DNA of 64,000 nucleotides from Asticcacaulis excentricus (GCF_003966695.1 NZ_AP018827.1:1654501-1718500); one strand, 5' to 3'; positions 17,197-26,805 are shown, counted from the stretch's first letter. Notes: generated by a model from the sequence alone, not told the origin. Numbers and translations are program-made.

Positions 17197-18219
17197 TTAA
17201 AGCCGCACCACCTTTGCGGTGTTGGCCAGAGGCTCCGTGGTTTTGAGGGGGTTTCTGAGCGGGTGGACGAAGGGGCGGGCGTCGATTTCGAACACGTCGC
17301 CGGCTTGCGTCTTCACACCGTCGGCAAAGCTCGCCGTCGCCGTGCCGAAGCAGTGCACGTGCACATCGCCCGGCACGCGGAACAGCTCGTACTTGAAGTG
17401 GTGGTGTTCCAGATTCTCGAACGTGTGGGACATGTTGTCCTCGCCGGAGATAAACGGCTTTTCCCAGATCACTTCATTGCCGCGCACGATCTTCGACGTG
17501 CCTTCGACGTGGCTCGGCAGGTCGCCGGTCAGGATCTCGACCCCCAGAGAGGCCGGGCGCAGCTTGGAGTGGGCCAGCCACAGATAGTTCTGCTTTTCGG
17601 TCACGTGATCCGAGAACTCGTTGGCCAGCGCAAAGCCGATGCGATAGGGCTGAGAGTCCTCGCCGATGACGTAGATACCGGCCATTTCCGGTTCTTCGCC
17701 GCCGTCCTCGGCAAAGGCCGGCGACACCAGCTCGGCGCCCGGTCCGACCAGCGCGTAACCATTGCCCTTATAGAACCATTCCGGCTGCGCCCCGGCGGTG
17801 CCCGATGCCGGCTTGCCGCCCTTCACGCCCATCAGGAACATGCGCATCGAGTCGGTCAGGTTCTCTTCGCCGCCCCCGTCTTTGGTAGCCTCTTTGGCCT
17901 TGGCGTGCATCTTGTCGCGGCCCTCAGCCGAGCCTAGGTGCGTCAGGCCGGTCCCGGTCAGGTGCAGGTGCGCCGGGTCCGGATGGTCGATGGGGGCCAG
18001 CACGCGGCCTTCGGACAGGGCCAGCGCGATATCCACCGCCTCACCCAGACCCTGCTGCGCCACCTGATCGGCGATCGAGCGTTTGGCGGCGATGGCGGCC
18101 CTGGCCAGCTCATAGGTCGTGGTCACGCCCAGAATGACCTTAGCCGAACCGTCATCTTCGGCAGCGGCCACACCGCGCGTCCCGTGGGCATCGACAAACT
18201 GGATCAGGCGAAGGGTCAT
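17197..18219 (-). CDS. AraD1/GguC-family sugar-acid dehydratase-like protein (FAH fold)
   Basis: 340 aa of the fumarylacetoacetate-hydrolase-fold family named AraD1 or GguC, whose members include 2-keto-3-deoxy-pentonate dehydratases of the oxidative arabinose/xylose routes. Visible features: LRLIQFVDAHGTRGVAA at the N-terminus, the metal-site segment GLTHLGSAEGRDKMH, PEWFYKGNGYALVGPG, and the FAH signature EMAGIYVIGEDSQPYRIGFA with the acidic ligands. It is divergent from a FadR-type regulator, which fits inducible sugar-acid catabolism. The exact substrate cannot be fixed from sequence. Confidence 0.83.
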   Translation of the reverse strand: MTLRLIQFVDAHGTRGVAAAEDDGSAKVILGVTTTYELARAAIAAKRSIADQVAQQGLGEAVDIALALSEGRVLAPIDHPDPAHLHLTGTGLTHLGSAEGRDKMHAKAKEATKDGGGEENLTDSMRMFLMGVKGGKPASGTAGAQPEWFYKGNGYALVGPGAELVSPAFAEDGGEEPEMAGIYVIGEDSQPYRIGFALANEFSDHVTEKQNYLWLAHSKLRPASLGVEILTGDLPSHVEGTSKIVRGNEVIWEKPFISGEDNMSHTFENLEHHHFKYELFRVPGDVHVHCFGTATASFADGVKTQAGDVFEIDARPFVHPLRNPLKTTEPLANTAKVVRL

Positions 18220-18358
18220 GACGAACTCCCAACAATATTGCTCTTAAAACTCAGACAATTGATTGTGACTTAGGCCTGCCTTTGCCGTTTGTCAAATCGT
18301 GTTTATGATCAGACTCGTTTCTATCGGCTCGACAGGATTTTACGAGCCCGCTTTAAAG

Positions 18359-18485
18359 CGCCTCCCCTGATTTCAGGGGAGGTGGATTCGATGCCTTTGG
18401 TATCGAAGACGGTGGGGTTAATACCGACGTATAACCCCCCTCCGGCTTTCAGCCGGTATCCCCCCTGACATCAGGGGGGAGGCTT
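18359..18485. repeat. Family A palindromic repeats, compound (three hairpins)
   Basis: Three palindromes in series: CCTCCCCTGA/TCAGGGGAGG (18361-18382), CCGGCT/AGCCGG (18442-18455), and CCCCCCTGA/TCAGGGGGG (18460-18479). They fill most of the divergent gap between the AraD1-like gene and the FadR-like regulator. The promoters must lie at its two ends. Confidence 0.7.
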
Positions 18486-18534
18486 TAAACCGGCTCCGTC
18501 CGATGACCGAGGAATAAAACACACAGGGCCCTGC

Positions 18535-19320
18535 ATGACCGATACCCGACCCGCCGCTACGTTTGACCGCTCCCCGGCCACCGAAAGTTCCGCTTACGGC
18601 GTGCATTTCCAAGGCCGCCTGCACGGGGCGCTGGCCCACCGGCTAGGGGTGGACATCCTTAAGGGCGTCTATCAGCCCGGCGAGGTCCTGCCCAATGAGA
18701 TTGACTCGTCTTCGACCCTCGACATCTCGCGCTCGGCCTATCGGGAGGCCATCCGCATTCTGGCCGCCAAGGGCATGGTCGAAAGCCGCCCCAAGGCCGG
18801 GACGCGCGTCACGGCGCGGCGCCGCTGGAACGTGCTCGATCCGGAGGTGCTGGGCTGGATGTTCGAGACGGAGCCGTCGGAGGACTTCATCAAGGGCCTG
18901 TTTGAGCTGCGCCTGATCACCGAACCGGCGGCGGCCGAACTGGCGGCGCTGCGCCGCACGGACGAGCACCTGCGCCTGATGGACAAGGCGCTCGACCTGA
19001 TGGAGGCCGAGACCCTGGCCACCGAAGCCGGACGCAAGGCCGATCTCGACTTCCACGACGCCCTGATGCACGCCACGCACAACGAAGCCCTCGCCTCGCT
19101 GAGCCATTCGATCGGGGCGGCGGTCGCCTGGTCCACGCGCTTCAAGCAGCGCCATCAGGCCCTGACCCGCGACCCGATTCCCGACCACCGCCGCGTGTTT
19201 GATGCCATCAAACGACAGGACTCAGGCGCGGCCCGCTGGTGCATGGAATCGCTCATCCGCATGGCCCTCGACGACACCCAGCGCTCCATGCAGACCCAGT
19301 ACCTCGAACCGAGAGGGTGA
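18535..19320 (+). CDS. FadR/GntR-family transcriptional regulator (FCD domain)
   Basis: 261 aa. Residues about 30-90 form the GntR winged helix (HRLGVDILKGVYQPGEVLPN, then ISRSAYREAIRILAAKGMVE, then RPKAGTRV); residues about 115-235 are an all-helical FCD ligand domain with the metal-site pattern around DLDFHDALMHATHNEAL and a C-terminal DHRRVFDAI. Such regulators sense sugar acids or carboxylates. The divergent AraD1-like gene is the likely target. Start ATG 18535 gives an unusually long N-terminal tail of about 25 residues. Confidence 0.88.
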   Translation: MTDTRPAATFDRSPATESSAYGVHFQGRLHGALAHRLGVDILKGVYQPGEVLPNEIDSSSTLDISRSAYREAIRILAAKGMVESRPKAGTRVTARRRWNVLDPEVLGWMFETEPSEDFIKGLFELRLITEPAAAELAALRRTDEHLRLMDKALDLMEAETLATEAGRKADLDFHDALMHATHNEALASLSHSIGAAVAWSTRFKQRHQALTRDPIPDHRRVFDAIKRQDSGAARWCMESLIRMALDDTQRSMQTQYLEPRG

Positions 19321-19432
19321 GAGGGCACGAAAGGTACGAAAGTCGGTGGGGGGCGTGGGAAGACGAAACACGTTCCGTGCGAAATTTGAGAAAGCCCCCA
19401 CCACCAACCTGTTGGGAGGCATTAAGAACGCC

Positions 19433-20128
19433 CTATTCCAGCACACAGGTCCCGATGCCGTTGCGGCGCACCACCCCGGCATTGGCGCGGATTTTGCCTG
19501 AGCGGCCCTTGACGTACTTGCCCGACTTGGCCGCCTTCCATTTCAGCGGGCTGGGCAGGATCGCCGCCAGACGCGAGGCCTCGGCCTGGGTGAGATCGTC
19601 CGCCGACTTGCCGAACCAGTATTGCGAAGCGGCCTCGGCCCCATAGATGCCGGGGCCCCATTCGGCGCTGTTGAGATAGACTTCCATGATGCGCGACTTA
19701 GGCCACATCGTCTCGATCAGCAGCGCATAGTAAGCCTCAACCCCTTTGCGCACATAGGAGCGCTGCGGCCACAGGAAGGCGTTCTTGGCGGTCTGCTGGG
19801 AGATGGTTGAACCGCCGCGCACCTTGCGCCCGCGCGCATTGTTGCGCTGCGCCTTCTCGATAGCGTTCATGTCGAAGCCATAGTGCGAGCAAAACTTGGC
19901 GTCTTCGGCGGCAATCACCGCCACCTTGAGATTGTCCGATATGCGTGAGGCGGGCACCCATTCGTGGTGGTAGCCCTTGCCCTCGAAAATCCGCTGCACC
20001 ATCAGAAAGGTGATCGGCACGGGCAAGAACCGATGCACGGCGACCGACGCCACGCTGAAGGCAAAGCCGCCCACGATCACAAAGACGAGCAGTCGCCCGA
20101 TGCCGAATTTCGCCTTGGCCCCCGCCAC
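19433..20128 (-). CDS. mtgA: Monofunctional peptidoglycan glycosyltransferase
   Basis: Polymerises lipid II into glycan strands. 231 aa with one N-terminal membrane anchor (about 10-30) and a GT51 domain showing its motifs in order: [14 protein letters not shown] with the catalytic Glu, [13 protein letters not shown], and [20 protein letters not shown]. Length and layout are standard for MtgA, with no transpeptidase domain. The 112-base gap to the FadR-like gene holds no gene; a downstream CCCCCACC/GGTGGGGG pair could act as a terminator. Confidence 0.95.
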   Translation of the reverse strand: MAGAKAKFGIGRLLVFVIVGGFAFSVASVAVHRFLPVPITFLMVQRIFEGKGYHHEWVPASRISDNLKVAVIAAEDAKFCSHYGFDMNAIEKAQRNNARGRKVRGGSTISQQTAKNAFLWPQRSYVRKGVEAYYALLIETMWPKSRIMEVYLNSAEWGPGIYGAEAASQYWFGKSADDLTQAEASRLAAILPSPLKWKAAKSGKYVKGRSGKIRANAGVVRRNGIGTCVLE

Positions 20129-20252
20129 TGTTCGCTACTCCACGGCCCTCGCAAGACGAGAGCTCAAAAATGCCAATCCGGACGCAGAGCCGCCTCAAGT
20201 CCGGATTGTCGATACCCACCCATAATCGGGTCCCGCCGTCAGGCGGAGCGGA

Positions 20253-21239
20253 TTATGAAGCCTCAAATACCCACAGGTTGCCGTCTTCGTCACCAAAGAT
20301 CAAGCGGTTGGCCTCATTCGAGATAGCCAGCGCCGTGATGGGCGCACCCTTTTCGCGGCGAATCCAGTCGATCCCGGTCGATTGCAGTTCAGCCAGCCAC
20401 ACACGCCCGTCTTCGAGCCCGGCCGCCAGCAGCGTGTCTTCGGGGGCGCCGGCGACGACCGACACCATGGTCGATTCTTCGGCGTTGATTTCCGACGCTT
20501 CTTCGCCCATCGGCCCGTTGGCCTTCAGGAAGGGCCACACCACCGCACCATTGGCCCCGGAGGTGGCCAAAAGCTTGCCCTTGGCGAAAAAGCCCATCGA
20601 CTTGATCTTGGCCGGATAGCCGCCCATGCGCATATCCTTGGCATCGCTGATGCGCCAGCCGTGCAGGGCGTTTTCCTGCATGGCGGTCATGACGAACTTG
20701 TCGTCGGGCGAAATGGCGATCCTGGTGTGCGAACCGGCCCATTTGAGCAGGGTTGGCTTTTGCTGCGCGATACGGGAAAACCACACGGCCACGCCATTAT
20801 AGGTCGCCGCATAAAGCTTGCGCCCCTTGGCATCGAAAGTGATGTCCGACAGGCTGGACGTGTGCTCAAAGATCACGGCCGTCTTCTTCTGTGCGTCATA
20901 GACGTGCACCTTTTTGCCCGCAGCAGCGGCAATCAGCAGCGCCGCGTCGCTGACGGCCAGGGCATCGAACCACGCGCCCTTGGCGGCAAAAAGCTCGACC
21001 GGACCGGACTCCTTCGTCGTCCACACCACGCGACCATCATCACCACCGGTGACGATACCGACGCCCGACGGGTGGATGGCGGCGCTTAAGATGCCACCAT
21101 TGGGGTGGGCTTCGAAGGTGGCATCGGCGTCGGGAAACACGACGCGCCCATCACCGAGCGCCGCGACGGGCTCATCGGCGGAATCGAACAGGGCGGCGAC
21201 GACGTATTCGTCGAAATGTTTTTCATAAGCGAAGGGCAT
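20253..21239 (-). CDS. WD40-repeat protein linked to a COG0523 GTPase
   Basis: 328 aa from ATG 21239 (the frame is open further upstream, but ATG 21239 lies just after a GAGAGATCAG ribosome-type site). Repeated 35-45 residue units with ILSAAIHPSGVGIVTGGDDGRVVWT-like and LLAAGLEDGRVWLAEL-like blades indicate a seven-bladed propeller. No signal peptide, so cytoplasmic. It is downstream of, and on the same strand as, the His-rich COG0523 GTPase, an association I recall from other alphaproteobacteria. It may present a client protein to the metallochaperone; that role is inference. Confidence 0.8.
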   Translation of the reverse strand: MPFAYEKHFDEYVVAALFDSADEPVAALGDGRVVFPDADATFEAHPNGGILSAAIHPSGVGIVTGGDDGRVVWTTKESGPVELFAAKGAWFDALAVSDAALLIAAAAGKKVHVYDAQKKTAVIFEHTSSLSDITFDAKGRKLYAATYNGVAVWFSRIAQQKPTLLKWAGSHTRIAISPDDKFVMTAMQENALHGWRISDAKDMRMGGYPAKIKSMGFFAKGKLLATSGANGAVVWPFLKANGPMGEEASEINAEESTMVSVVAGAPEDTLLAAGLEDGRVWLAELQSTGIDWIRREKGAPITALAISNEANRLIFGDEDGNLWVFEAS

Positions 21240-21252
21240 ATCTGATCTCTCA

Positions 21253-21434
21253 TACTCCCCCAGCTTGCTGGGGGAGGTGGATTTTGCCGAAGGCAAAAGA
21301 CGGAGGGGGCTTACACGGGAGGAGGGGCAAAAGCCAGAGCTTGCCGTTAGATCGCAAGATACCCCACCACCACGCCCTACCGGGCGCGGTCCCCGGCTCC
21401 GGCCGCCCGGCTCCCCAGCAAGCTGGGGAGGTAT
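21253..21434. repeat. Family A palindromic repeats, compound
   Basis: Two full palindromes, CTCCCCCAGC-TT-GCTGGGGGAG (21254-21275) and CTCCCCAGCA-AGCTGGGGAG (21411-21430), face each other around smaller hairpins (TTTTGCC/GGCAAAA; CCGGGC/GCCCGG). It fills the 204-base gap between the COG0523 gene and the WD40 gene, so it is transcribed if these two form one unit. Confidence 0.72.
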
Positions 21435-21443
21435 AAATTTGGC

Positions 21444-22610
21444 TTACTGCGCGATGCACGCCTCGAAACCGGCGCGCAGGGCGGCCTCATCGAGGTGGCG
21501 ACCGATAAACACGGCGCGGCTCAGGCGGTGTTCGCCCTCTTTCCACGGCTGTTGCAGTTCACCTTCGAGGATCATGTGCACGGCCTGAAACACCAGACGC
21601 TTCTCCTCGCCCTGGATGCTGAGGATGCCCTTGGCGCGCAGGATGTCCTGCCCCTTTTCGGCCAGCAGCTTATCCAGCCAGCGGGTGAATTTCACCCCAT
21701 CGACCGGCGCTTCCGACGACAGGGAGACCGAGCGGATTTCATTGTCGTGGATGGGGTTCAGATGACCGTGCGCGTGATGAGAGTGGTCATGGTCATGATG
21801 GTCGTGGCCGCAGTGTTCATCATGCACGTGACCGGGCTCACCATGCGCCGGGTTATGGCCGTGGTGGTGGTGGTGGTGCCCGTGATCATGCCCATGATGA
21901 TGGTGATCATGCCCGTGGTCATGATCGCAATGGTCGCCGCAATCGGGGCCATGCTCATGGTGATTGGCGACCGATTCCATCTTGTCGAGATCGAAGCGAT
22001 GCTGGTTCAGCAGGCTTTTGATCTCCACGCCTGAACGTTCGGCGCGCTCAATAGTGGCCAGCGGGTTGAGGCCACGGATGCGCGCTTCGACTTCGTTCAG
22101 TTCTTCCGGCGTCGCCAGATCGGTCTTGTTGAGGATGACGTGATCGGCAAAGGCGATCTGTTCCTTGACCACGCGGTCGGTCTCCAGCGCCGAACGGAAG
22201 TGTTTGGCATCGACCAGCGCCGTCACCGAGTCGAGATAGGTGCGTGCCTTGACCTCTTCATCGACAAAGAAGGTCTGCGCCACCGGGCCGGGATCAGCCA
22301 GGCCCGTGGTTTCGACGATAATGGCGTCAAAGCGGCCCTTGCGCTTCATCAGGCCCGACAGAATGCGGATCAGATCGCCACGCACCGTGCAGCAGACGCA
22401 GCCATTGTTCATTTCGAACACTTCTTCGTCGGCCCCGACGATCAGATCGTTGTCGATGCCGATTTCGCCGAACTCATTGACGATGACCGCGTATTTTTGC
22501 CCGTGGTTTTCGGACAGGATGCGGTTCAGAAGCGTCGTCTTGCCGGCCCCCAGATAGCCGGTGAGGACGGTAACGGGCGTTTTGGCAACGGAAGCGGCGG
22601 TATCGGCCAT
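21444..22610 (-). CDS. COG0523 (CobW/ZNG1-type) GTPase metallochaperone with His-rich insert
   Basis: 388 aa G3E-family GTPase. Walker A GYLGAGKT at residues 18-25, the family's metal-binding CXCC at C71-C74 (NNGCVCC), the E-T-T-G-L-A-D switch (VETTGLADP), and NKTD. Between about 215 and 282 lies a long His/Asp/Gly-rich insert with dozens of histidines, then the CobW C-terminal domain. His-rich COG0523 proteins are usually zinc metallochaperones (ZigA/YeiR/ZNG1 type) induced by zinc shortage; cobalt or nitrile hydratase roles are less likely without those genes nearby. Confidence 0.9.
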   Translation of the reverse strand: MADTAASVAKTPVTVLTGYLGAGKTTLLNRILSENHGQKYAVIVNEFGEIGIDNDLIVGADEEVFEMNNGCVCCTVRGDLIRILSGLMKRKGRFDAIIVETTGLADPGPVAQTFFVDEEVKARTYLDSVTALVDAKHFRSALETDRVVKEQIAFADHVILNKTDLATPEELNEVEARIRGLNPLATIERAERSGVEIKSLLNQHRFDLDKMESVANHHEHGPDCGDHCDHDHGHDHHHHGHDHGHHHHHHGHNPAHGEPGHVHDEHCGHDHHDHDHSHHAHGHLNPIHDNEIRSVSLSSEAPVDGVKFTRWLDKLLAEKGQDILRAKGILSIQGEEKRLVFQAVHMILEGELQQPWKEGEHRLSRAVFIGRHLDEAALRAGFEACIAQ

Positions 22611-22627
22611 GGGGATTACCTGACAAT

Positions 22628-22647
22628 CTATATAAGGGGCTATATAA
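22628..22647. promoter_or_regulatory. Direct repeat CTATATAA-GGGG-CTATATAA upstream of the COG0523 gene
   Basis: Two perfect 8-bp copies 12 bp apart, starting 18 bases before the GTPase start codon. A third CTATATAA is at 22755-22762, overlapping the rplU -10 region. The placement fits an operator or overlapping promoter elements. I cannot match it to a known Zur box. Confidence 0.4.
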
Positions 22648-22735
22648 TTTGAGGCTTAAGTAGGCTTTTGCCGGGGGAAATCAAGCCTCGCGCGGACCGG
22701 GTGTCAGATTCCTGCGGCACGGGCATAAACAGGCG

Positions 22736-22763
22736 TTGACTCACTGAGCAAAAACTATATAAA
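22736..22763 (+). promoter_or_regulatory. Sigma-70-type promoter of rplU-rpmA
   Basis: TTGACT (22736-22741), a 16-base spacer and TATAAA (22758-22763) make a strong housekeeping promoter. It implies a 5' leader of about 105 bases before the rplU ATG at 22876. Confidence 0.65.
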
Positions 22764-22875
22764 GCGCCCCTCTCTTCCGAGGGTCCTGCCCTGCGGAAAA
22801 CCTGAAATTTTGCGCGAACCATTGGTTTTTATACCGGTCGGGTTTGCCAGTCACTAAAGCTTAGAGGCTAAACCG

Positions 22876-23394
22876 ATGTATGCGGTAATCAAGACCGGCG
22901 GTAAGCAGTACCGCGTTGCGGCGGGCGATCTGCTCGTCGTTGAAAAGCTGGAAGGCGACGCTGGCGCTGCCATCCGTTTCGAAGAAGTGCTCCTCGTCGG
23001 TGACGAAGCCGGTGCCGTGGTTGGCGCGCCGCTCGTTGAAGGCGCTGTGGTCGAAGGCACGCTGATCGAAACCCGCAAGGGCAAGAAGGTGAAGATCTTC
23101 AAGAAGATCCGCCGTCAGGGCTATCGCCGCACCACCGGCCACCGTCAGCCGGAATCGGTTATCCGCATCACCGCGCTGAACGGCGCGGGCAAGTCGGCAG
23201 CCTGGGAAGGCACCGTCTCGCTGGTGACCAAGGCTGAGCTGGACGCCCGCGCTCGCGGTCTGGCCCCGAAGGCTCTGGCTGAAGCTGTTGAGGCTCCGGT
23301 CGTGGAAGCACCGGTGGCTGAAGAGGCTCCGGCCCCCAAGAAGAAAGCCGCTCCGAAGAAGAAGGCTGCCGAAGCCTCTTCCGAAGAAGCGTAA
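22876..23394 (+). CDS. rplU: 50S ribosomal protein L21 with Lys/Ala/Pro-rich C-terminal extension
   Basis: The first 103 residues are canonical L21 (MYAVIKTGGKQYRVAAGDLL, then KKVKIFKKIRRQGYRRTTGHRQ). The protein then continues to 172 aa with an Ala/Glu/Pro/Lys tail that includes KKKAAPKKKAA. Such extensions are common in Caulobacterales L21 and are probably disordered. Start follows TTAGAGGC. First gene of the rplU-rpmA operon, with a 26-base gap to rpmA. Confidence 0.98.
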   Translation: MYAVIKTGGKQYRVAAGDLLVVEKLEGDAGAAIRFEEVLLVGDEAGAVVGAPLVEGAVVEGTLIETRKGKKVKIFKKIRRQGYRRTTGHRQPESVIRITALNGAGKSAAWEGTVSLVTKAELDARARGLAPKALAEAVEAPVVEAPVAEEAPAPKKKAAPKKKAAEASSEEA

Positions 23395-23420
23395 TCGCAA
23401 CCGTTTAGAGGAGTTCAACA

Positions 23421-23690
23421 ATGGCTCACAAAAAGTCCGGCGGCTCGTCGCGTAACGGCCGCGATTCAGAATCGAAGCGCCTTGGCGTAAAGCGTTTTGG
23501 CGGTGAAAGCGTCCTCGCGGGCAACATCATCGTCCGTCAGCGCGGCACCAAGTTCTTCCCCGGTGACAATGTCGGCCTTGGCCGCGACCACACCCTGTTC
23601 GCCACCGCGAACGGCAATGTGAAGTTCACCACCAAGCGTGACAACCGTTGTTACGTGTCGATCGTGCCGCTCGCCGAAGCGGCCGAATAA
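23421..23690 (+). CDS. rpmA: 50S ribosomal protein L27
   Basis: 89 aa, standard length. N-terminus [20 protein letters not shown] lies near the peptidyl-transferase centre; [19 protein letters not shown] is the family signature. Ribosome site AGAGGAG precedes the ATG. Only 26 bases from rplU, so co-transcribed. Two hairpins (GCGACCTGA/TCAGGTCGC at 23691-23719 and GCTTAG/CTAAGC at 23718-23733) follow the stop codon, then the terminator. Confidence 0.98.
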   Translation: MAHKKSGGSSRNGRDSESKRLGVKRFGGESVLAGNIIVRQRGTKFFPGDNVGLGRDHTLFATANGNVKFTTKRDNRCYVSIVPLAEAAE

Positions 23691-23757
23691 GCGACCTGAT
23701 ACAGATGCTTCAGGTCGCGCTTAGTCACTAAGCCGATCTGGACATAGCCTTTGAACG

Positions 23758-23790
23758 GGGAGTCCGGATCAGTTTCCGGGCTCCCTTTTC
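23758..23790 (+). terminator. Intrinsic terminator of rplU-rpmA
   Basis: GGGAG-T-CCGGA (23758-23768), loop TCAGTT, TCCGG-G-CTCCC (23775-23785), followed by TTTTCTTTT. A classical rho-independent structure 68 bases after rpmA. Confidence 0.85.
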
Positions 23791-24116
23791 TTTTGGAACA
23801 AGCGTCGAAAAAAGGGGATACCGGTTTTTCGGGCCCCGCTTGCGACCACCCAAAAGAGGCCCCTTCTCTTGTTCCCCGTTCGTCAGGCCCCATCTGGGGC
23901 GCAGTGGCCTCGTTTAGGTGTCACCGCGTCAAAGGTATTTGCGAAAAGCTTATTTTCGCAGGGGCACGGGCGGCGGAAATTTTATGCGGTCTGTGTCACC
24001 TTCGGACCACATAAAAACCGAAACCTCCCGACATCCTAAATTGGGTCTGAAGACCATCGGACCCATCGCACGCCGGCGTCTTTCCCGAAAGCGAAAGCCG
24101 TCCTTCGTCTAAGTCA
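23791..24116. other. Unassigned non-coding stretch between the rpmA terminator and repeat B
   Basis: 326 bases with no convincing ORF on either strand. It contains a perfect 8-bp hairpin with a 5-base loop (TGCGAAAA/TTTTCGCA, 23940-23960) and a GGTC/GGACC pair near 23979-23997. No T-run follows, so a terminator role is doubtful. It could hold a small RNA or be spacer. Confidence 0.35.
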
Positions 24117-24223
24117 TAAGAGCGTATTTCGTTCAGATTGAAGCGAAATCTCGCTCTAATGGTTTGTTTTGTCGCGCATTTGATTCCGAAAACCGTTGCA
24201 CACTTTTCGGAATGCGCTCTAAA
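24117..24223 (-). repeat. Family B two-hairpin repeat, copy 2 (uninterrupted)
   Basis: On the minus strand it reads TTTAGAGCGCATTCCGAAAA, continues through TTTTCGGAATCAAATGCGC and a second hairpin AGAGCGAGATTTCG...CGAAATACGCTCT. About 90% identical to copy 1 with conserved pairing. It contains the empty IS110 target GGAATGCG-CT-CTAAA at 24208-24223 and directly precedes the ribosome site of the acetyltransferase gene, so it is probably transcribed in that mRNA leader. Confidence 0.85.
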
Positions 24224-24239
24224 GGAACGGGGTATCATC

Positions 24240-24872
24240 ATGATCATCAGAACACCCGAAGCCCATGGATTCACTGGCTCTCATCCGGCTGTGGCTGGCC
24301 TCAAGCGCGAAGACCTGCGCGCCGGCCGCAGCGGTTACGCCGTGCAGACCAAGCGCCTTTATCTCAGCCCGCTGTGCCTGGATGATGTGGACGATGTAAA
24401 GGCGATCTTTGGCCATCAGTCGGTGGCGCGCATGACCCACGCCATCGCTCATCCGTTCCGTGAGGCCGATGCGCGGGCCTATGTCGAAAAGGCGCGGCAC
24501 AATTCCTCGCCGCGGCTGCCGGTGTTTGGCATCCGTGACGCTGACGAAACCCTGATCGGGGTGGTCGGTCTTGAGCGCACGACCTGCGGGCAGCCGTCAG
24601 GCCTGCATCAGTTCGGCCCGTCCGTCGGCATCTGCATTGCCCCCGAACATCAGGGGCAGGGCTTCGGTGTCGAAGCCCTGGAAGGCCTGATCGGCTATGC
24701 CGAACGCTTTGGCGGTCACCGGGTGCTGCACGCCGCACACTTTGCCGACAATGCGGCCTCGGCGCGGATGCTGGCGCGGGCGGGTTTCCTGTACACGGGC
24801 CGCCGCACACCGGAAACCTCGCTGGCCCGTCAGGGCCCGCATGAGGCTCTGCACATGATCCGGCTGCTTTAA
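24240..24872 (+). CDS. GNAT-family (RimJ/RimL-type) N-acetyltransferase
   Basis: 210 aa from ATG 24240 (AAAGGAACGGGG upstream). KRLYLSPLCLDDVDDVKAIF opens a RimJ/RimL-like fold; the acetyl-CoA loop is ICIAPEHQGQGFGVEALEGL near residues 127-146, and VLHAAHFADNAASARMLARA follows. Substrate unknown; homologues in this position between rpmA and obg are common in alphaproteobacteria. An earlier in-frame ATG at 24138 would translate through the family B repeat and is not preferred. Confidence 0.85.
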   Translation: MIIRTPEAHGFTGSHPAVAGLKREDLRAGRSGYAVQTKRLYLSPLCLDDVDDVKAIFGHQSVARMTHAIAHPFREADARAYVEKARHNSSPRLPVFGIRDADETLIGVVGLERTTCGQPSGLHQFGPSVGICIAPEHQGQGFGVEALEGLIGYAERFGGHRVLHAAHFADNAASARMLARAGFLYTGRRTPETSLARQGPHEALHMIRLL

Positions 24873-24976
24873 TGATCAAATTGAGCATAAGGCCTTTCGC
24901 AAAAATTTGATCTTCCCTTCAACTTGGTTCACAAAGGCGGCTTCCGCTCCCCGGCGGTAGCCGCCTCGCTTTTTGA

Positions 24977-26056
<1,080 letters not shown>

Positions 26057-26130
26057 GGCGTGCTGTGGGGCGTCTCAGCGATCAGCTTCCCTTCCTCTTC
26101 CCCCGCTGTGCAGGGGAGGAGCGCTTAAGC

Positions 26131-26805
26131 ATGTGGTTCGCCGGTCCAGCCCCCCTCTTCCATACGCTGAGCCACGGTGCCTTGCGGCCGGGATTCCATC
26201 TCGAACGCGGCATGAAGATCGGCCTGTTCGGCGGGTCATTCAACCCTGCGCACGAAGGCCACGCCCATGTGGCCGAAACGGCGCGGATGCGTCTGGGGCT
26301 TGATCGCATCATCTGGCTCGTCTCACCGCAGAACCCGTTGAAATCGAAGCGCGATACGGCCCCTCTGAGCGAGCGCATCGCCGCCATCCGTCCCTTTGTC
26401 GGGCCCAAGGACATTATTTCGGATTTTGAAACCCGCATCAGCGCCACCTATACGCTCGATACCCTGCGCGCCCTGAAAGCCCGCTATCCGGGGGTACAGT
26501 TCGTGTGGATTATGGGCGGGGATTCGCTGGCCAGCTTCCACCGCTGGCGCGGCTGGGTGCAAATCGCGCGCATGATCCCCATTGCCATCGTCTCGCGCCC
26601 CGGCGTCCTGATGAAAAGCCGCCTGTCGCCCACGGCCCGCCGCTTTGCCCACTATCGGCGCAAAGAGCGCGAAGGCCGCATCCTCAGCGGGCTTCCGGCC
26701 CCGGCCTGGGCCTATCTCAAAGGGCCACTACACAATATCTCTTCGACGGCCCTGCGCGCGCAACGCAAGAAGGCCGCCGAGGGGGAAACCCCGCCCTCAT
26801 TATAA
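26131..26805 (+). CDS. nadD: Nicotinate-nucleotide adenylyltransferase
   Basis: Makes NaAD from nicotinate mononucleotide and ATP. Contains LFGGSFNPAHEGH with the nucleotidyltransferase H-X-G-H motif and the C-terminal ISSTALR signature. I choose ATG 26131 (AGGGGAGGAG upstream; 224 aa) because the residues ERGM before KIGLFGGSFNP are conserved in alphaproteobacterial NadD, which argues against starting at ATG 26212. An ATG-initiated 246-aa form from 26065 is also possible. Followed by rsfS, usually co-transcribed. Confidence 0.92.
   Translation: MWFAGPAPLFHTLSHGALRPGFHLERGMKIGLFGGSFNPAHEGHAHVAETARMRLGLDRIIWLVSPQNPLKSKRDTAPLSERIAAIRPFVGPKDIISDFETRISATYTLDTLRALKARYPGVQFVWIMGGDSLASFHRWRGWVQIARMIPIAIVSRPGVLMKSRLSPTARRFAHYRRKEREGRILSGLPAPAWAYLKGPLHNISSTALRAQRKKAAEGETPPSL

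Noticed and set aside
21757-21960. His/Gly/Asp-rich tract in the COG0523 gene, considered as a frameshift or repeat expansion artefact
   Set aside because: The frame continues correctly into the CobW C-terminal domain, and such inserts are normal for zinc-type COG0523 proteins.
24138-24239. Longer N-terminus for the acetyltransferase from ATG 24138
   Set aside because: The extra 34 codons lie inside the family B repeat, and a good ribosome site stands before ATG 24240.
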